Shown here: one piece after another, positions 55,547 to 64,000 of the stretch
Layout of the letters: each line of letters starts with the position of its first letter
Numbering within the stretch: position 1 is the first letter of the stretch
Assembly: GCA_963821885.1 (NCBI GenBank)
Contig: CAWGFN010000004.1
Span: 124,001 to 188,000 of the forward strand
DNA: 64,000 nt
Direction: 5' to 3'
From: Oleiagrimonas sp963821885
GTDB lineage: Bacteria; Pseudomonadota; Gammaproteobacteria; Xanthomonadales; Rhodanobacteraceae
Translations under genes and position numbers: made by a program
Notes under the pieces: generated by a model
Seen by the model: only the letters and a program-made list of their open reading frames with translations
What the model was told of the DNA's origin: nothing
Databases searched by the model: none

Positions 55547-58500
55547 TTACTGCTGAGTAGTCAGTTCACGCCAGGACACGCGCCCGGCGCCGCCGGTCGT
55601 GCCGGAGGTCTGCAGGCTGCCCGTGGTGCCGTTGTCGAAGCTGACCAGCATAGTGCCACCAACGAAGATCGGATTGTTGGGCAGCGAACTGAAGCCCACG
55701 CCCGCCGCCGCATAGGTCTTGCCGCCGACGGTGATCGAATCGCCTCCGTTGATCTGGCCATTGCCGTTGACATCGAAGAAGTTCAATACCGGATTGGTGC
55801 CGGTGAACGGATCGACCGCCATGATCCAGCCGCTGCCGGACGGGTTGCACAGGTCCTTGGCCTGCGGGATGCGCGTGGTGCCCAGCAGGACGTTGCCCTG
55901 GAACTGGTTGGGCGTGACCATGCGCTCACCCTCGCTGATGTAGGACGTGGCGCCCGTATTGGCGTTGATGACCGGCGTCTGCAGGTCCATGTACCAGCCG
56001 GACTTGCCGGTCATGTCAGAGGGCGTGGGCATCGGCGTCACGGCGCGTGCCGGCAGGACCGGCGGCGTCGCGGTGGGGTCGCCCGTGCTTTGCGCCACGA
56101 TGTAGCGATGCACCATCGACGAGCGGCCGTTGGCCAGGTTGCTGACCAGCGAACTGGTGGCCGACTGCGCGATGATGCCGTACCAGGTCTGCACCGAGTT
56201 ATCGAGAAGGTCGTTCGAACTCAGGTACTTGCCGGTGCCGAAGAACAGCCACAGGTCGCTGGTGTCGGGATTCTTGCCCGCCAGGATGCCGCCGGTGATC
56301 GGCTGCGGATTGCCGCTGCCGTCCTTGGCGGTGAACACCAGGGTGCCCGGGCTGCTGGGCGTGGTCTTGAAGTTGTTGCCGTTCTTGGTCGCCAGCGGGA
56401 ACTTCCACACGTGGCCGTACAGGTCGCCCGCATAGGCCATGGTGCTGACGCCGTTGGTGGGATCGTCGATCCACACCGCCGGCGCTGACATGCCGTTGTC
56501 GGCGATGGCGCTGTTGGTCGCCGGATCCTTCACGTTGTGCACGGTAAGGCCGCCGGAGGACAGGTCGAACTGCAACAGGGCCGCCTCGCCGGAGGCGCTG
56601 TTGTAGCCGTTGCCGATCAGCACCGACCACACGCCGTCATCGGTCTGCGCTATCACCGGCTTGCCGGTCATCTGGCCGATGTAATTGCTGTTGGTCAGGC
56701 CATCGCCGGCCGAACGCTCCCACAGCAGGCTGATGCTGGCCGGATTGGTGATGTCCAGGGCATAGACCGCCTTGGCCAGGCCGCGACCGGTGGTGCCGAC
56801 CAGGACCGTGTGCCAGGCACTGTTGATGTACACGTCGGCCACGGTCAGCTCGCCGTCGTTGAAGTACTGGTGCGGCGCCAGCGCCGTGCCGTACTTGGGA
56901 TCGGACAGCGTGGACAGGTCGCTGGTGATCACCGCGCCCGGAAGATAGGCGAAGCTCTCCACGCCCGTCGTGGCGTTGAAGGCATGCAGCATGCCGTCGT
57001 TGGCCGCCACCCAGACCAGGGCCGTGCGGTTGAGGTTGTTGGTCGCGAACAGCGGGAAGTCGACCGAACCGGTGAAGGACTCGCCATAGAACTGGTTGGG
57101 CTGCGGCGAACCCACGAAGACCGGCTGCGAATCGACGATGTCGCCCAGTGACGTATCGCGGTTGCGATAGATGCCGCTGGCCTGGTTCTTCTCCTTCGAT
57201 TTGTCGCCGCGCAGGTAGTCGATGAGGTTCTGCCGGTCCGTCGAATTGAGGCCAAGCGCGGACTTCTCGGCCGCCGAAAGCGTCGACGGGCTGTCGAACT
57301 TCACGAACTGCGTGCTGGCCGAGGTGCCGCTGGGGTTGTAGGTGTAGATGTTGCGGCTCGACCACAACGGCATCTGGTTGGCGGCCTGCCAGCTCGGATT
57401 GACGGCCAGCGCGCCGGTGTTCGGATTCACCGACAGGGCCTTCAGGTCACCCTTCCACTTCACCGTGTAGTAGTTGGCCTGGTAGGCCACCGTACCGGTC
57501 TTGAGCTCGGTGGAATTGGCCGCCAGGCTGGCGCCGGTGCCGACGCGCTCGGCCGCGCGCTGGAGCGCGTCCTGCAGGCCGCTGGTGAACGCCTGCGGGC
57601 TGGTGGCCGAGTAGAAGCCACCGTGGCCGTTCACGGCCGCATGGGCCAGGTCGGTAATGTTGTAGACGCTGTTGGACGACGGGTCCGGCCAGGAGAAATT
57701 GCTGATCGCGGTGCCGCCGTTGGCCCAGTCGAAGACCTCCGCCATGTCGGTGCCGTTCGGCTTGATGCCGGTCGGCGCGAAGCCCAGGCCCAGCGTGAAG
57801 GTGGACATGTGCTGCCAGAAGGCCGGATCGTCCGAGCTCGGCGGTACTTCGTTGCTGACCGAGGTCCGCAGGTCGGTACCCCAGTACTTCATGGCCACGT
57901 CGGCCAGGGTGTCGCTCTGGTCATCCGAATACGGCGGCAGGGCCTTGTAGGTGAAGGCCTGGCCGTTGGGGCCGGTCAGCTTGCTGCCGTCGGCACCGTC
58001 CACGTTGCCGACGCTGGGCGAGCCACCGTTCCAGAAACCATCGGTGGTGATGATGGTGTAGGACTGGCGACAGGCAATCTCGGTGGAATCGGAGCTGGAG
58101 GTCTGCCAGGGTTGCGCCGATTCGTAGTATTTGCCCACGGCGTCCAGCGACAGGCGCAGCGGCGTGGAATTGTTCGGCTCGATACCGGCCAGCCAGGTCC
58201 AGAAGTCGGCCTTCTGCGAGCCCGCCGAGCCGTCGCCGAACGGCTGCACCTGGGCGATCTTCTTGTTGTTGTAGGTGGACGTCGCCGACGGCAGGTTGCC
58301 GTCGTTGCGGCCGTTGATGGAACCGAAGCCGACGCGGAAGTTCGGCCCCAGGTCGGAGAACGAATTCATCAGGCCGCTCTTGGCCATCTCGATGCGCGTG
58401 CGGTAGTAGGAGAACCAGTTGGCCACGCTCAGACGGGTGGCCAGACTGTAGTCGCAGGTTCCGCTGGAGTCCACGGACAGGGCCACCTGGCAGTCCAGCT

Positions 58501-59335
58501 GCGTTTTGCCGACGTAATGGCGCTGGTAGCCGCCACCGGACTTCGGCGTGGTGTAGGTGAACACGTTGACCGTGGTCGTCGTGGTCTGCACGCACAGCCC
58601 CTGCGAATCGTCATAGTTGCCGCCCTGCGGGCAGGTCTGCGTGTTCGGCGCGTAATAGGAGTAGGTGTTGCTTGCATGGACGCAGACGTACTTGCGGGTA
58701 TGCCGGTCCCAGACCAGCTGGTCGCCCGCGTCGCAGTACGGGTTCCAGCGGCTGCCGTGCGGCTTGTAGTAGGTGTAGGACGTGCTGGAGGCGTGCTCGC
58801 ACTGGCCCGAGTGGTTGGGATCGGTGGACAGGCTGTCGCCAGGCTGGCAACCGAGGACCGGCGGGTAGGTGGTCGGCGCGCTCGAGGTCATCTGCTCGAA
58901 GTAGCGGTAGCTGCCGTAATACTGCGTGATGTCCACCAGGTGACTGGTGGACTGGTCCGTGAACCCGTCCCGGAAGGCCTGGTCAAGCCCCGGCGACTGC
59001 GGGTAGTCACTGCCATCGGCCTTCGGCGGCGGCGTGTAGATCAGGTTGGGGTTGTAGTACGTACCGTTGTTGGCGTAGTAACGCAGGCCGTCGACCGAGG
59101 TATCGGGGATGTAGCCCCAGTCGGGCATGTAGTCCGAATTCATGGAGCCGGAATCGTCGAGCATCAGCACGATGTTGGGCGCGATCGGCTGCTGGATGAT
59201 CAGCGGCGACTGGTCGACCGGCACCGCGGCGTGGGCCGCGAACGGCAGGCCGGACAGCCAGACGGCGAGACCGGCGCCGAGCAGGCCGCGCAGGAAGCGC
59301 TTGGCGCGGGACAGGTGCGAATGCTTTGCGTTCAT
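55547..59335 (-). CDS. pilY1: Pilus tip-associated adhesin PilY1
   Basis: About 1262 residues. Signal peptide (MNAKHSHLSRAKRFLRGLLGAG...AAHA); N-terminal von Willebrand A-like domain with MIDAS DDSGSMNSDYMPDWG and a Cys-containing insert of tandem aromatic/Tyr-rich sequence; C-terminal beta-propeller with the EF-hand-like calcium site DVNGNGQINGGDS near residue 1210. PilY1 is a calcium-sensitive tip adhesin and mechanosensor of type IV pili. The gene begins either at ATG 59335, which gives a proper signal peptide and has an SD-like GAGAG, or at GTG 59404, overlapping the pilX stop. I favour 59335. Confidence 0.92.
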   Translation of the reverse strand: MNAKHSHLSRAKRFLRGLLGAGLAVWLSGLPFAAHAAVPVDQSPLIIQQPIAPNIVLMLDDSGSMNSDYMPDWGYIPDTSVDGLRYYANNGTYYNPNLIYTPPPKADGSDYPQSPGLDQAFRDGFTDQSTSHLVDITQYYGSYRYFEQMTSSAPTTYPPVLGCQPGDSLSTDPNHSGQCEHASSTSYTYYKPHGSRWNPYCDAGDQLVWDRHTRKYVCVHASNTYSYYAPNTQTCPQGGNYDDSQGLCVQTTTTTVNVFTYTTPKSGGGYQRHYVGKTQLDCQVALSVDSSGTCDYSLATRLSVANWFSYYRTRIEMAKSGLMNSFSDLGPNFRVGFGSINGRNDGNLPSATSTYNNKKIAQVQPFGDGSAGSQKADFWTWLAGIEPNNSTPLRLSLDAVGKYYESAQPWQTSSSDSTEIACRQSYTIITTDGFWNGGSPSVGNVDGADGSKLTGPNGQAFTYKALPPYSDDQSDTLADVAMKYWGTDLRTSVSNEVPPSSDDPAFWQHMSTFTLGLGFAPTGIKPNGTDMAEVFDWANGGTAISNFSWPDPSSNSVYNITDLAHAAVNGHGGFYSATSPQAFTSGLQDALQRAAERVGTGASLAANSTELKTGTVAYQANYYTVKWKGDLKALSVNPNTGALAVNPSWQAANQMPLWSSRNIYTYNPSGTSASTQFVKFDSPSTLSAAEKSALGLNSTDRQNLIDYLRGDKSKEKNQASGIYRNRDTSLGDIVDSQPVFVGSPQPNQFYGESFTGSVDFPLFATNNLNRTALVWVAANDGMLHAFNATTGVESFAYLPGAVITSDLSTLSDPKYGTALAPHQYFNDGELTVADVYINSAWHTVLVGTTGRGLAKAVYALDITNPASISLLWERSAGDGLTNSNYIGQMTGKPVIAQTDDGVWSVLIGNGYNSASGEAALLQFDLSSGGLTVHNVKDPATNSAIADNGMSAPAVWIDDPTNGVSTMAYAGDLYGHVWKFPLATKNGNNFKTTPSSPGTLVFTAKDGSGNPQPITGGILAGKNPDTSDLWLFFGTGKYLSSNDLLDNSVQTWYGIIAQSATSSLVSNLANGRSSMVHRYIVAQSTGDPTATPPVLPARAVTPMPTPSDMTGKSGWYMDLQTPVINANTGATSYISEGERMVTPNQFQGNVLLGTTRIPQAKDLCNPSGSGWIMAVDPFTGTNPVLNFFDVNGNGQINGGDSITVGGKTYAAAGVGFSSLPNNPIFVGGTMLVSFDNGTTGSLQTSGTTGGAGRVSWRELTTQQ

Positions 59336-59400
59336 GGCGTGATCACTCTCGCTGCATGCGGTCGTGGACGTGGACGGTGACGTTGGACGGTTCATGGTGT

Positions 59401-60045
59401 TCACCCCTGCTTGATGACGGCTTGCAGGGTGACGATGGCGCGATTGCTGCTGTCGGCCGATGCCGGGTCACTGCTGCGTGCGGTGATGCGGTAGAACACC
59501 GAGGTGGACGACACGCCCTGGGCGCCGTAGTTGTGCGCGTTGGCGGTCTGGTTGTAGCCGGTGCTGGTGCTCGAGTCGGCCCAGTTGCCGAGGTTCTCGA
59601 TCACGAACTGCGGCTGGCCGGGGGCGTTGGCGCCCGCGACATACTTCCCGGCCGTGGTGCCGGGCTGGACGCTGTAGATGGATCCCGACGGCAGGTTCGC
59701 GTCGTCGAACGGATTGGCCAGGCAGACCACGCCGCCGGCCTGGCAGTTGCGCGCGATCTTGCCCGGATCGGTGGCAATCAGGTCGGTCGCGGCGCGCATG
59801 GCCGCCTCGGCGTTCTGGAAGGCCACCTCGCGGTCGTACATGTTCGAGGCCAGCTTCTGCTGCACGATGGTGCCGCGCACGGCGGAGAAGCCGACCAGCG
59901 TGATCACGACCAGCAGCAGCAGCGCGATGACCAGGGCCACGCCGCGCTGGCGCGATGCACCGGAAAAGGCGGGCGCGCCGCGTCGCGGGAGGGCGCGCGC
60001 GCCATGCGTGGACAGGCCATGTGTACGGATCGTGTTCATGATCAT
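59401..60045 (-). CDS. pilX: Minor pilin assembly protein PilX
   Basis: 214 residues. A single hydrophobic segment (RGVALVIALLLLVVITLVGFSAVRGT) sits just after a 34-residue basic leader; PilX of this family has a prepilin-like N-terminus without the canonical GFTLIE. The remainder is a globular domain. It overlaps pilW by 4 bp (ATGA) and is followed by pilY1, which it is known to accompany to the pilus tip. Confidence 0.9.
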   Translation of the reverse strand: MIMNTIRTHGLSTHGARALPRRGAPAFSGASRQRGVALVIALLLLVVITLVGFSAVRGTIVQQKLASNMYDREVAFQNAEAAMRAATDLIATDPGKIARNCQAGGVVCLANPFDDANLPSGSIYSVQPGTTAGKYVAGANAPGQPQFVIENLGNWADSSTSTGYNQTANAHNYGAQGVSSTSVFYRITARSSDPASADSSNRAIVTLQAVIKQG

Positions 60046-61055
60046 TTCACCCGGTTGCGAATCGTGGTGGTCGCGATGAAACTGCGCGAGATCGGGGTGT
60101 AGTTCATGCCCGCGCGCTTGTCGGTGCTCTCAAGCGTCAGCTGCACGCGCACCGCGTCGACGACGCCCCAGTTGGTGATCAGGTTGGCGGGCTGGAAATC
60201 GTTGCTGCCGGACTGGTGGTAGGTGAGCTTCATGTCGTCGACATCGCGCACCATCTCCTGCGCCTGCGGCGTCGGTGTGCCACCCACGTTGACGACGCTG
60301 ATGTGATACAGCGACTTGCCGCCGACGGGGTTCTTGCCGATGTACCAGTCGGTCGCCACGAGCTTGGCGACCGCGGAGTTCTGTCCGTAGGTGTAGGGCG
60401 TGCCGTTGGTGGTGCAGACGGTGGGCCAGCCCATGCCCTTGCTGCAATTGCCCGGCGAACCGGTGCCCACGTTGTGGGTCACGGTCTTGCTTGACTGCGA
60501 ATAGGTGGTGATCTGCACGATCGCCGCATGATCGGGATCGCAGACCATGATGATGTCGCCCGCCTGCAGGGCACTGGTGGACTCGTTCAGGTGGAAATTG
60601 GCGGCATTGGCCGACGGCGCGCCCACGCTCAGCCCCAGGGTCCCCGACCCGATCACCTGCACCGAGTCGGTGCTCGCGGCGCGCGCCGGCATCGCGGACG
60701 TGATCGCCGGATCGGTCTGGCTGGCCGTGTACCCGCGCAGCGCGTTGCTCCAGTCGCTGAACCAGTTGTTTGAAGGATTGTTGATGGTGTTGGCGACGCG
60801 ACCGTTGTTGTTGCAGGCCGTCTGGCCGGCATTGCGGAAGTCGCGCGCCAGCAGCTCGAAGGCGATGCGCGAGTTGGTCTGCACGTCGCTCAGGGCCTGG
60901 TTGGTCTTGTAGGTCCGCGAACTGGCCAGGAACACGCTGCCGGCGCCGGCGATGACGATCAGGCCCAGCACCATGGCGATCATCAGCTCGATCAGGCTGA
61001 AACCGCGGGCTCGGCGCCCTGCCCCGTTGCGAATGAATGGCTTGCGCATGTTCAT
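60042..61055 (-). CDS. pilW: Minor pilin PilW
   Basis: 337 residues with prepilin cleavage site ARGFSLIELMIAMVLGLIVIAGAGSVFLAS and Cys-rich globular domain (TACNNNG, NCSKGMGWPTVC). Family length is about 270-340. Overlaps pilX by ATGA. Part of the core minor pilin complex that initiates pilus assembly. Confidence 0.92.
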   Translation of the reverse strand: MNMRKPFIRNGAGRRARGFSLIELMIAMVLGLIVIAGAGSVFLASSRTYKTNQALSDVQTNSRIAFELLARDFRNAGQTACNNNGRVANTINNPSNNWFSDWSNALRGYTASQTDPAITSAMPARAASTDSVQVIGSGTLGLSVGAPSANAANFHLNESTSALQAGDIIMVCDPDHAAIVQITTYSQSSKTVTHNVGTGSPGNCSKGMGWPTVCTTNGTPYTYGQNSAVAKLVATDWYIGKNPVGGKSLYHISVVNVGGTPTPQAQEMVRDVDDMKLTYHQSGSNDFQPANLITNWGVVDAVRVQLTLESTDKRAGMNYTPISRSFIATTTIRNRVK

Positions 61056-61558
61056 AGGATGGCCTTGGTGATGACCTGCTGCTGCTTGGCGCCACTGACG
61101 CCCGCGCGGCTGTCGTCGAACTGGATGGTCACGGTGCATACGCCCTGACCGGTGGTGTCGCAGGCGATCTTGCCGGTGGTGGTGGCGGTCGCGCCCAGGT
61201 CGGAGGCCAGCTGCGAGCACCAGTCGCCGAGCTGGTTCTGCGCCATGGTGCCGCCGGTCGAGGACGGGCAGCTGTTGCCGGTCACGGTGCCGTCGTAGGC
61301 GTTGCCCCGGGCGTTGGTGAGGTCGGCGCGCATGGCGTCGAGGATGGTGTAGCTGTCCATCGTGGCCAGGCTGCGCGACATCGCGCTGTTGTTGGTGGAC
61401 AGCGACATCGACAGCAGCGCGCCGACGCCGAGGAAGCCGATCGACAGCACCAGCACCGCCACCATCACCTCGATCAGGCCGACGCCGGCCTGGTGACGCG
61501 GACCTGGACGGCGCGGGCGAGACGGGGAAGGATTCCTGTCATGCATGCTCATGGTCAT
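61052..61558 (-). CDS. pilV: Minor pilin PilV
   Basis: 168 residues with prepilin motif AGVGLIEVMVAVLVLSIGFLGVGALLSMSLS (GL instead of GF), four Cys in the C-terminal half (NSCPSS, DWCSQ, IACDTT, GVCTVT). Start MTMSMHDRN at 61558 overlaps the fimT stop by the ATGA junction; downstream overlap with pilW. Confidence 0.9.
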   Translation of the reverse strand: MTMSMHDRNPSPSRPRRPGPRHQAGVGLIEVMVAVLVLSIGFLGVGALLSMSLSTNNSAMSRSLATMDSYTILDAMRADLTNARGNAYDGTVTGNSCPSSTGGTMAQNQLGDWCSQLASDLGATATTTGKIACDTTGQGVCTVTIQFDDSRAGVSGAKQQQVITKAIL

Positions 61559-62145
61559 TTGCACGTGCTGTAGGCGGAGTCGGTGTTCGACGTGGCGACG
61601 ATGGTGCCGCCGGTCATGGAAATGATGCGGCAGTTGCCCGAGCTCAGCTGGTCGGTGTAGATCACCGCCACCGTGCCGGTGTAGGGCGTCGTGCTGCCCA
61701 CCGCGTGACCCAGGCCCATGCCGTCGAAACGCAGCGCCTTGATGCTGCCGTTGAGCTTGAGCGGCGTGACGATCGAGGTCACCGGCGCATGCACGGTGCT
61801 GGCCGAGGTCGGCGTCTGCAGGATCGCCACCGCGCCGGGATTGGCGCCGCATTTGCTGCCCAGCGTGTCGCTGCCGTTGTTGGCGGCCAGGTCGCTGCAG
61901 AACTGGGTGTAGTTGTTGGTCTTGACCGCCTCCATGCGCGCCGTGTTGATGGAGTCGATCAGGTCGTTGGCCGTGGTGCTCAGGCGATTGGACAACGTGA
62001 TGCGCTTGAAGCTGGGAATGGCGATCATCATCAGCACGCCGGCCACCGCCAGCGTGATCATGAGCTCGATCAGCGTGAAGCCGCGCGCGGCTGCGCGAGG
62101 CTTGGCGCCGAGACCGGCGCGTTGGAACGTTCGTGAGCGGATCAT
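61555..62145 (-). CDS. fimT: Pseudopilin of the FimT/GspH family
   Basis: 196 residues, first gene of the minor pilin operon, with prepilin site ARGFTLIELMITLAVAGVLMMIAIPSFKRITLSNRL and the FimT/FimU domain (ANDLIDSINTARMEAVKTNN). Start MIRSRTFQR at 62145. FimT proteins of naturally competent gammaproteobacteria bind DNA through a C-terminal basic patch; here the last residues (ATSNTDSAYSTCK) contain only one Lys, so DNA binding is not predicted from sequence. Confidence 0.9.
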   Translation of the reverse strand: MIRSRTFQRAGLGAKPRAAARGFTLIELMITLAVAGVLMMIAIPSFKRITLSNRLSTTANDLIDSINTARMEAVKTNNYTQFCSDLAANNGSDTLGSKCGANPGAVAILQTPTSASTVHAPVTSIVTPLKLNGSIKALRFDGMGLGHAVGSTTPYTGTVAVIYTDQLSSGNCRIISMTGGTIVATSNTDSAYSTCK

Positions 62146-62320
62146 GGTCCGTTGCCCCTGATGCTTGTACCCCGCCTGCAGTATGGACAGGCGCGGGCCG
62201 AAAGCCAGCGGGAAACCGACGAACGGCGGCATTTACCCGATCAGCGGCGCCCCGGGGCACGATTTCGTGAACTGGCGCGCAGCTGGACCCAGCGCCTCAG
62301 CCCGTCCCCGGAAACGAAAA

Positions 62321-62341
62321 AACCCCGCTGCGGGCGGGGTT
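62321..62341 (-). terminator. Terminator of tRNA-Thr
   Basis: AACCCCGC (62321-62328) with GCGGGGTT (62334-62341); minus-strand transcription from the tRNA ends in a T-run (complement of the A-run at 62317-62322). Confidence 0.8.
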
Positions 62342-62372
62342 CGCGCGGCTCCGGATCGCCGCAGCCGATGCG

Positions 62373-62448
<76 letters not shown>

Positions 62449-62503
62449 ATCGGCAAAGAGGCGGAATTCTAGCAGGCGGGCGCCGCGACGCAAGGGTGGC
62501 GAC

Positions 62504-63448
62504 TCATCCGGCGGCGATGCGCAATTCCCTGGGCAGGGCGAAGGTGATGCTCTCCGGCTCGCCGTCGAGCTCGCGCACGCTGTCGCCGCCGTGGGCGCGC
62601 AGCCAGGCGATCACGTCCTTGACCAGGGTCTCCGGGGCCGAGGCGCCGGCGGTCAGGCCCACGCGGGCGACGCCGTCCAGCCAGGCCTCGTCGATGTGCT
62701 CGGCGCCGTCGATCAGGTACGACGGCGTGCCCTGCTTGGCCGCCAGCTCGCGCAGGCGGTTGGAGTTGGAACTGTTGACCGAGCCGACCACCAGCACCAC
62801 GTCGACCGCGTCGGCCAGGCGGCGCACGGCGTCCTGGCGGTTCTGCGTGGCGTAGCAGATGTCGTCCTTGCGCGGCCCCTCGATGGCCGGAAAGCGATCG
62901 CGCAGCGCGGCGATGATGGCCTTGGTGTCGTCCACCGACAGCGTGGTCTGGGTGACGTAGGCCAGGTTGTCGGCCAGATCCACGGGCAGCGCGCCGACGT
63001 CGTCGACCGACTCGACCAGCGCGATGCGGCCGCTGTTGGCCGGATTCCACTGCCCCATGGTGCCCTCGACCTCCGGGTGGCCGGCGTGACCGATGAGGAC
63101 CACGTTGCGGCCCTGGCGGCCCAGCCGCGCGACTTCCATATGCACCTTGGTGACCAGCGGACAGGTGGCGTCGAACACCTTCAGGCCGCGGCTCTCGGCC
63201 TCGGCGCGCACCGCCTTGGACACGCCGTGGGCGCTGAAGATCACCGTGGCGTCGTCCGGCACCTCGTGCAGCTCGTCGACGAACACCGCGCCCTGGTGCT
63301 TGAGCTTGTCGACCACGTAGCGGTTGTGCACCACTTCGTGGCGCACGTAGATCGGCGCGCCATAGGACTCCAGCGCGCGCTCGACGATGGCGATGGCGCG
63401 GTCCACGCCGGCGCAGAATCCGCGCGGGTTGGCCAGGATGATTTCCAT
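62504..63448 (-). CDS. ispH: 4-hydroxy-3-methylbut-2-enyl diphosphate reductase
   Basis: Last enzyme of the MEP isoprenoid pathway, a [4Fe-4S] protein of 314 residues. Cluster cysteines in NPRGFCAGVDRA (Cys12), DATCPLV (about 96) and DDICYATQNRQ (about 197), plus TLSVDDT and SSNSNRL. ATG 63448 gives MEIILANPRGFCAG; the frame is open further upstream. Follows lspA. Confidence 0.98.
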   Translation of the reverse strand: MEIILANPRGFCAGVDRAIAIVERALESYGAPIYVRHEVVHNRYVVDKLKHQGAVFVDELHEVPDDATVIFSAHGVSKAVRAEAESRGLKVFDATCPLVTKVHMEVARLGRQGRNVVLIGHAGHPEVEGTMGQWNPANSGRIALVESVDDVGALPVDLADNLAYVTQTTLSVDDTKAIIAALRDRFPAIEGPRKDDICYATQNRQDAVRRLADAVDVVLVVGSVNSSNSNRLRELAAKQGTPSYLIDGAEHIDEAWLDGVARVGLTAGASAPETLVKDVIAWLRAHGGDSVRELDGEPESITFALPRELRIAAG

Positions 63449-63539
63449 GGATGTTTCCGGGCGGCCGACCAGGCCGCGTTTGGGCCGCCCGGCAAGGCGG
63501 CAAACTCTGGTGACAAGTGTACTACTCAAGCCCCGGGGA

Positions 63540-64000
63540 CTAGGCGTCCGGGTGCCTGCCGGCGCCGAACATGCCGAAGGCGATCAGCAGCACCGCGCCC
63601 ACGGTGATGGCCGAATCGGCCAGGTTGAACGCCGGATAGGCCCAGTGGCCGAAGAACAGCAGCACGAAGTCGGTCACCTGCCCGGCGTGCAGGCGGTCGA
63701 TCAGGTTGCCCAGCGCGCCGCCGATGATCAACGCCAGCGGCAGGGCCGTGCGCCAGTCGCGGCGTGGCGTGCGCGCCAGCCACGCGGTGAGCCCGGCGCT
63801 GATGACCACGGCCAGGCCGGTGAAGAACCAGCGCTGCCAGCCGCTGCCGTCGGCCAGGAAGCTGAAGGCCGCGCCGCGGTTGAACGCCAGCGTCCAGTAC
63901 CAGAAGCCGGAGATCACCGGGACCTGCTCGCCAGGCCGGATCGCCGACAGCACCCAGGCCTTGGTCAGCTGGTCCAGGGCGATGACCAGCACGGTCAGCC
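63540..64000 (-). CDS. lspA: Lipoprotein signal peptidase, 5' end outside window
   Basis: The visible 153 residues (ending AGRHPDA) contain DQLTKAWV, the catalytic Asp pair in GGALGNLIDRLHAG and FNLADSAITVG, and NRGAAFSFL; four membrane helices as in LspA. The beginning lies beyond position 64000, so a few N-terminal residues are missing. In relatives ileS precedes it. It removes signal peptides from prolipoproteins. Confidence 0.95.
   Translation of the reverse strand, partial: LTVLVIALDQLTKAWVLSAIRPGEQVPVISGFWYWTLAFNRGAAFSFLADGSGWQRWFFTGLAVVISAGLTAWLARTPRRDWRTALPLALIIGGALGNLIDRLHAGQVTDFVLLFFGHWAYPAFNLADSAITVGAVLLIAFGMFGAGRHPDA

Overview
The window is a high-GC, gene-dense chromosomal segment from a gammaproteobacterium of the order Xanthomonadales (Xanthomonadaceae/Rhodanobacteraceae type). 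That placement is inferred from gene order and families: a two-gene methionine synthase, a FimX-like degenerate c-di-GMP receptor, a TrpR-family regulator heading the histidine operon, a lspA-ispH-fimT-pilVWX-pilY1-pilE block, and rplS-trmD-rimM-rpsP followed by ffh. There are three tRNAs (Pro-CGG, Val-CAC, Thr-CGT). I see no prophage, transposase, CRISPR array or rRNA.

Layout. 0-2 kb: end of an MtaD-like amidohydrolase gene, efp, and divergent epmB. 2-6.4 kb: FimX-like protein, a small periplasmic TonB-domain protein, and a BlaI repressor/M56 protease pair with paired operators. 6.4-12.5 kb: rplS-trmD-rimM-rpsP, ffh, a response regulator, hslR, a small L7/L12-like protein and an AEC transporter. 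12.6-17.2 kb: a thiamine-uptake locus (phosphotransferase, TPP riboswitch, TonB receptor, PnuC/PnuT permease) and a Nudix hydrolase. 17.4-20.5 kb: two tandem APC permeases, both frame-broken. 20.8-24.4 kb: HiPIP, the methionine-salvage genes mtnB-mtnD-mtnC, a DUF202 protein and a GST. 24.6-32.7 kb: an ICMT-like protein and the complete histidine operon hisR-like/hisGDCBHAF/hisIE on the minus strand, with a palindromic operator at its head. 32.8-37.3 kb: FUSC exporter, an unusually long histidine-ammonia-lyase-like protein, and hisS. 37.5-41.2 kb: tRNA-Pro and a YaiO-like outer-membrane barrel overlapping a HEAT-repeat/GT2 glycosyltransferase fusion. 41.2-49.5 kb: minus-strand housekeeping run acpP-fabF-pabB-pabC-mltG-tmk-holB-pilZ preceded by an acyl-CoA dehydrogenase. 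49.7-54.8 kb: an ArsR-methyltransferase regulator followed by split metH, then a LAB_N membrane protein. 54.9-64 kb: tRNA-Val, the minor-pilin/PilY1 operon, tRNA-Thr, ispH and partial lspA.

How the genes connect. The MtaD-like gene, mtnBDC, the ArsR-methyltransferase regulator and the two metH genes are all parts of methionine/SAM recycling. FimX-like, PilZ and the pilY1 cluster belong to type IV pilus biogenesis and its c-di-GMP control. TonB-type proteins recur (thiamine receptor, two TonB C-terminal domain proteins next to BlaI).

The most striking sequence-level anomaly is that seven genes between 15.8 and 33.6 kb carry, together, 16 single-base G/C insertions and no deletions; removing them restores full-length proteins every time. 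No such defect is seen in the 15.8 kb to the left or 30 kb to the right. Other items worth attention are the HEAT-GT2/YaiO pair, the BlaI/M56-TonB module with a possible ATC-start neighbour, a heptanucleotide repeat inside metH, the PabB active-site Lys-to-Ala change, and an orphan FNR-like promoter in the only gap longer than 300 bp (20453-20839).
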